Shown here one piece after another: positions 61,541 to 64,000 of a DNA stretch of 64,000 nt. The notes beneath the pieces were generated by a model, which saw nothing but the letters and a program-made list of their open reading frames with translations, was not told the DNA's origin and did not search any database. A program made the position numbers and the translations under genes. Every line of letters starts with the position of its first letter. Within the stretch, counting starts at the first letter, position 1. This DNA comes from Flagellimonas sp947499585 (GTDB lineage: Bacteria > Bacteroidota > Bacteroidia > Flavobacteriales > Flavobacteriaceae), in assembly GCF_044596045.1 (NCBI RefSeq), contig NZ_CP138995.1, positions 2,480,001 to 2,544,000 of the forward strand, given 5' to 3'.

Positions 61541-62968
61541 TTAAATGGAATTCGCTCTTTTTCTAAGCATGACATAGAAGCCTGTAAAATATTCTTTTAT
61601 CGCCAACGCTTTGCCGGTGTCATCAACCTCAAATGTAATGTAATCGTAGGGCCACTGTGCAATCCAAAATTTATGATTGCCCAAGTAGGTCATGGGGTAG
61701 CAAGTATCTTCAATACAATACAACAGATTTTGGTCTTCACCTTTTTTAATTTGGATAGTTCCCCCAATTTTTGAATCGAAACCAATGTAATTGCCGGTGT
61801 AGTTATTAGGGTTTTTTAGTATTTTTTTGTTAAACGAATCAGGGGTGACGCTGAATCCCAAATATTCAGCGGCAAATTGTGCAAATATATTTCGGGAGTT
61901 TGATGGGGTGCTGTCGGTATTCGTAAAGACAACAAATGTTAGGTCGCGCTCAGGAAAATACACCATGATGGCATAGGTGGATTTGTGCCCACCTGTATGC
62001 CCTATGATTTTTTCACCAAAAAACTCCCCGTTTCTTACACCCAGTCCATAACCGGTCTGTATACCGTCTGCAAGTATTCGAGGGGTTACCATTTTTTGAT
62101 ATGAAACTGAGTCGATAAAAATGCCCAAGGACCATTGTTTTGGAAATTGGGCAAGCATAATGGATGTTGCCGTCAAACCTCCATCCCCTTTAATCCAAGG
62201 CCAATGTGGGTATGGAATGTATGAATTGCCTTTCTTTTCCCAATAGGGGGACATTTCTGGTAATGAATCTGCTTCTGCAATCAATTTTAGACCCATGTCC
62301 CCAGGTTCGTTGATCACCCGATCAAATTCTTGTTGTAAGGATCGTTGGGTAATCCTTTCCACAATCATTCCCATTAAAAGGAAGCCAGAATTGCAGTAAC
62401 TGTAATTGGTACCTGGTTCAAAAAGTAAGCCATTCGTGGCAAAAAAGGAATAGAAATCCTTTTTGGTAGGATTTTTGCCCGTTCCCACATACATCGAATC
62501 AATTGCCGTTGCGTATTCTGGAAGGCCAGAGGTATGACTGATCATGTGCGCCAGGGTAATTTTCTTTGCTTGCTCCGAATTGGGAAAATCTGGTAACAGC
62601 TCTAACAAGGTCTGATTCAGCGACAATTTTTCTTCTTCTACCAATTTCATGACCAAGGTGGAACCTATCAATTTGGAGATAGATGCAATCTTAAATCGGG
62701 TGGTATTGGAAACCGATTTGATTTTTGCGGTATCCACATACCCAAAACCGCGGTTGTACAAGGTATCTGTTCCCTTCATTATAGCTACTGAAAAACCTAC
62801 TACCTCTCCTTTTTTTATGATGGATTGACCTAATGAGTCCAATTTCGCAAGAGATGCATTATCAACTGCATTGGTGTCCTCGGGAGTTGATTTGCACGCT
62901 ACAACTCCTATCAGCGTAGTTATAAGAAATACAGAAAATATTTTTAAAGCTATTTTTCTCAAAACCAA
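61541..62968 (-). CDS. serine hydrolase, class C beta-lactamase family, lipoprotein
   Basis: A 475-residue protein with lipobox IGVVAC (cysteine 25). The beta-lactamase-type active site is SISK (nucleophile serine and lysine), then YCN in NYSYCNSG, and HTGG in GHTGGHKS in place of KTG. A C-terminal DUF3471-like beta domain follows (about 385-475). HTGG members are usually esterases or D-aminopeptidases rather than beta-lactamases. The start is TTG (62968 or, two codons on, 62962); no ATG is available near the signal peptide. Confidence 0.88.
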   Translation of the reverse strand: MVLRKIALKIFSVFLITTLIGVVACKSTPEDTNAVDNASLAKLDSLGQSIIKKGEVVGFSVAIMKGTDTLYNRGFGYVDTAKIKSVSNTTRFKIASISKLIGSTLVMKLVEEEKLSLNQTLLELLPDFPNSEQAKKITLAHMISHTSGLPEYATAIDSMYVGTGKNPTKKDFYSFFATNGLLFEPGTNYSYCNSGFLLMGMIVERITQRSLQQEFDRVINEPGDMGLKLIAEADSLPEMSPYWEKKGNSYIPYPHWPWIKGDGGLTATSIMLAQFPKQWSLGIFIDSVSYQKMVTPRILADGIQTGYGLGVRNGEFFGEKIIGHTGGHKSTYAIMVYFPERDLTFVVFTNTDSTPSNSRNIFAQFAAEYLGFSVTPDSFNKKILKNPNNYTGNYIGFDSKIGGTIQIKKGEDQNLLYCIEDTCYPMTYLGNHKFWIAQWPYDYITFEVDDTGKALAIKEYFTGFYVMLRKRANSI

Positions 62969-63015
62969 TAGTTAACAGCAGAAGTTAAGTTAAATTTTTC
63001 AATTTGCTGATTCGT

Positions 63016-64000
63016 CTAAAGGGTATTTAAAAAAGTGGTCAGGTCCATCTCTTTATCAAGGGCCAATTTCTTTTTTAATCGGTATTTGGATTTCAAAATA
63101 CTATCTGGAAGTACGTTCAGCGTAGCTGCAATCTCCTTTGTGGTCAAATTCATCCGCAAAAAGACAGCCAAACGAATTTCTTTTTCTGAGATATCATGGT
63201 ATAGCGTTTTGAGCTTTTGGTCAAAGTCATTGTGCACTTCGGAGAAATAGGACTTAAAGACTTCCCAATCCTTGTCCGAAGCGTTCTGCTTTTTTAGGAG
63301 CATCACAATACGGCGGAACTCTACCTTAAATTTTTCCGGAGAATTTTTAAGGTTTTCCAGATTCTCTTTGAGTTCTTGGATAAAGGTGTTTTTCTGCACC
63401 AAATGCAGGGTCTGGCTGGTCAATTCTTTTTTCTTGTGCTCGATTTCCTGTTTATAGATTTCTTCTTGTTTTTCGCGTGCTATTTTGTTCTTTTTTATGC
63501 GTTGTCGAAAGCCGAAAAATAGTAAACCCGAAAGTGCTATGCCCGAAAATGCTCCGCCTGCATATAATCCTTTTTGTAAGTTATCAGCCCTTGATTTCTC
63601 GTTTAATGTTTTGATTTCTTCTTCCTGTAGGGCGATTTCGGCTTCTTTCTTTTCGGTTTCGAAAACAGTCCGCAATTCTTCTATTTGCTGAGACTTTTTA
63701 ATGGTGAAAATGCTATCCTTTAACTTGCTGTACAACTCAAAGTCGGCCATGGCCCTTTCATATTCCTTTAATTGACGGAAAGATTTAGATCGATGTAAAT
63801 AAGCGTCGGATGCCTGAGGAATTGCTCCAATGCTATCTGAAATACCAATGGCTTTTCCAAAATAAGGAAGGGCTCGGGAAGGTTGGTTCATTTTATTGTA
63901 CATAACACCTAAACTGGTGAATGCTTCATTGATTTCCGTAGGGTTTTCCATTTGCCCATATATCATAATAGAGTTATTTAGACTTTCAAGTGCTTTTTGG
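63016..64000 (-). CDS. TPR-repeat membrane regulator with C-terminal HTH (partial at window edge)
   Basis: The frame is open beyond an internal ATG at 63966 to the window end, so the N-terminus lies outside. Visible order: TPR repeats (AFTSLGVMYNKMNQPSRALPYFGKA, then DAYLHRSKSFRQLKEYERAMADF), a coiled coil, one membrane helix (about 20 residues, GLYAGGAFSGIALSGLLFFGF), a second coiled coil and a C-terminal helix-turn-helix (ISEKEIRLAVFLRMNLTTKEIAATLNV). This LuxR-like architecture is common in Bacteroidota as a membrane-bound regulator. The target is unknown. Confidence 0.85.
   Translation of the reverse strand, partial: QKALESLNNSIMIYGQMENPTEINEAFTSLGVMYNKMNQPSRALPYFGKAIGISDSIGAIPQASDAYLHRSKSFRQLKEYERAMADFELYSKLKDSIFTIKKSQQIEELRTVFETEKKEAEIALQEEEIKTLNEKSRADNLQKGLYAGGAFSGIALSGLLFFGFRQRIKKNKIAREKQEEIYKQEIEHKKKELTSQTLHLVQKNTFIQELKENLENLKNSPEKFKVEFRRIVMLLKKQNASDKDWEVFKSYFSEVHNDFDQKLKTLYHDISEKEIRLAVFLRMNLTTKEIAATLNVLPDSILKSKYRLKKKLALDKEMDLTTFLNTL

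Overview
The window looks like a chromosomal segment of a marine-type flavobacterium (Bacteroidota, Flavobacteriaceae). Supporting signs are AT-rich DNA, almost no Shine-Dalgarno sequences, several promoters of the Bacteroidota TTTG/TAnnTTTG form, frequent TTG starts, many lipoproteins, a SusC-type plug domain, an E1 alpha-beta fusion dehydrogenase, DUF4345, DUF4139 and QEGLA-motif proteins. No rRNA, tRNA, CRISPR array, prophage or insertion sequence was seen. Both ends cut through genes: an M20 amidohydrolase on the left and a TPR/HTH regulator on the right.

Layout. 1-9.4 kb is mostly housekeeping: DsrE-like protein, UvrD/PcrA helicase, YciO-like protein, OmpA lipoprotein, glycosyltransferase, HSDR_N-like protein, HolA and DoxX. 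9.5-19.3 kb holds the fused E1 dehydrogenase, an M1-like pseudopeptidase, a LOG protein, UvrA and a small protein with a PcrA-tail-like N-terminus. 19.4-22.2 kb holds two hydrolases, with a 76-bp direct repeat on each side of one of them. 22.2-26.1 kb is a DNA-repair operon (radical SAM, TIGR03915-like, AlkC/AlkD-like) divergent from an XRE-S24 repressor, with three identical palindromes between them. 26.1-39.5 kb carries a GluR0-like receptor channel, an ATP-grasp/GGT/AcpH operon, GlmM, a Gfo/Idh/MocA enzyme plus a remnant of a second one, a lipid acyltransferase, a rhomboid protease and a TlpA-like protein. 39.6-49 kb carries an FAD/Fe-S oxidase, an LpxH-like phosphoesterase, AroC, and a compact operon of glutamate-type symporter, GshB-like ligase, N-formylglutamate amidohydrolase-like enzyme and QEGLA metallopeptidase. 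49-53.5 kb holds a DUF4139 protein with an inserted SusC-like module, an MscS channel and a DCC protein. 53.6-59.6 kb is an accessory stretch of small oxidative or detoxification-type genes rich in short repeats. 59.9-64 kb holds an S10 peptidase, a class C serine hydrolase and the partial regulator.

The strongest candidates for an undescribed system are: (a) the S24 repressor, its three GGAAATATTCC operators and the divergent repair operon, which look like a self-contained damage-inducible circuit; (b) the symporter/ATP-grasp/amidohydrolase/QEGLA operon, which looks like a make-and-break pathway for an unknown glutamyl or peptide product; and (c) a palindrome of the form CAAGATACAATCTTG found 5' of four consecutive genes between 53.6 and 57 kb. 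All functional statements rest on motif recognition by eye; no database search was run.
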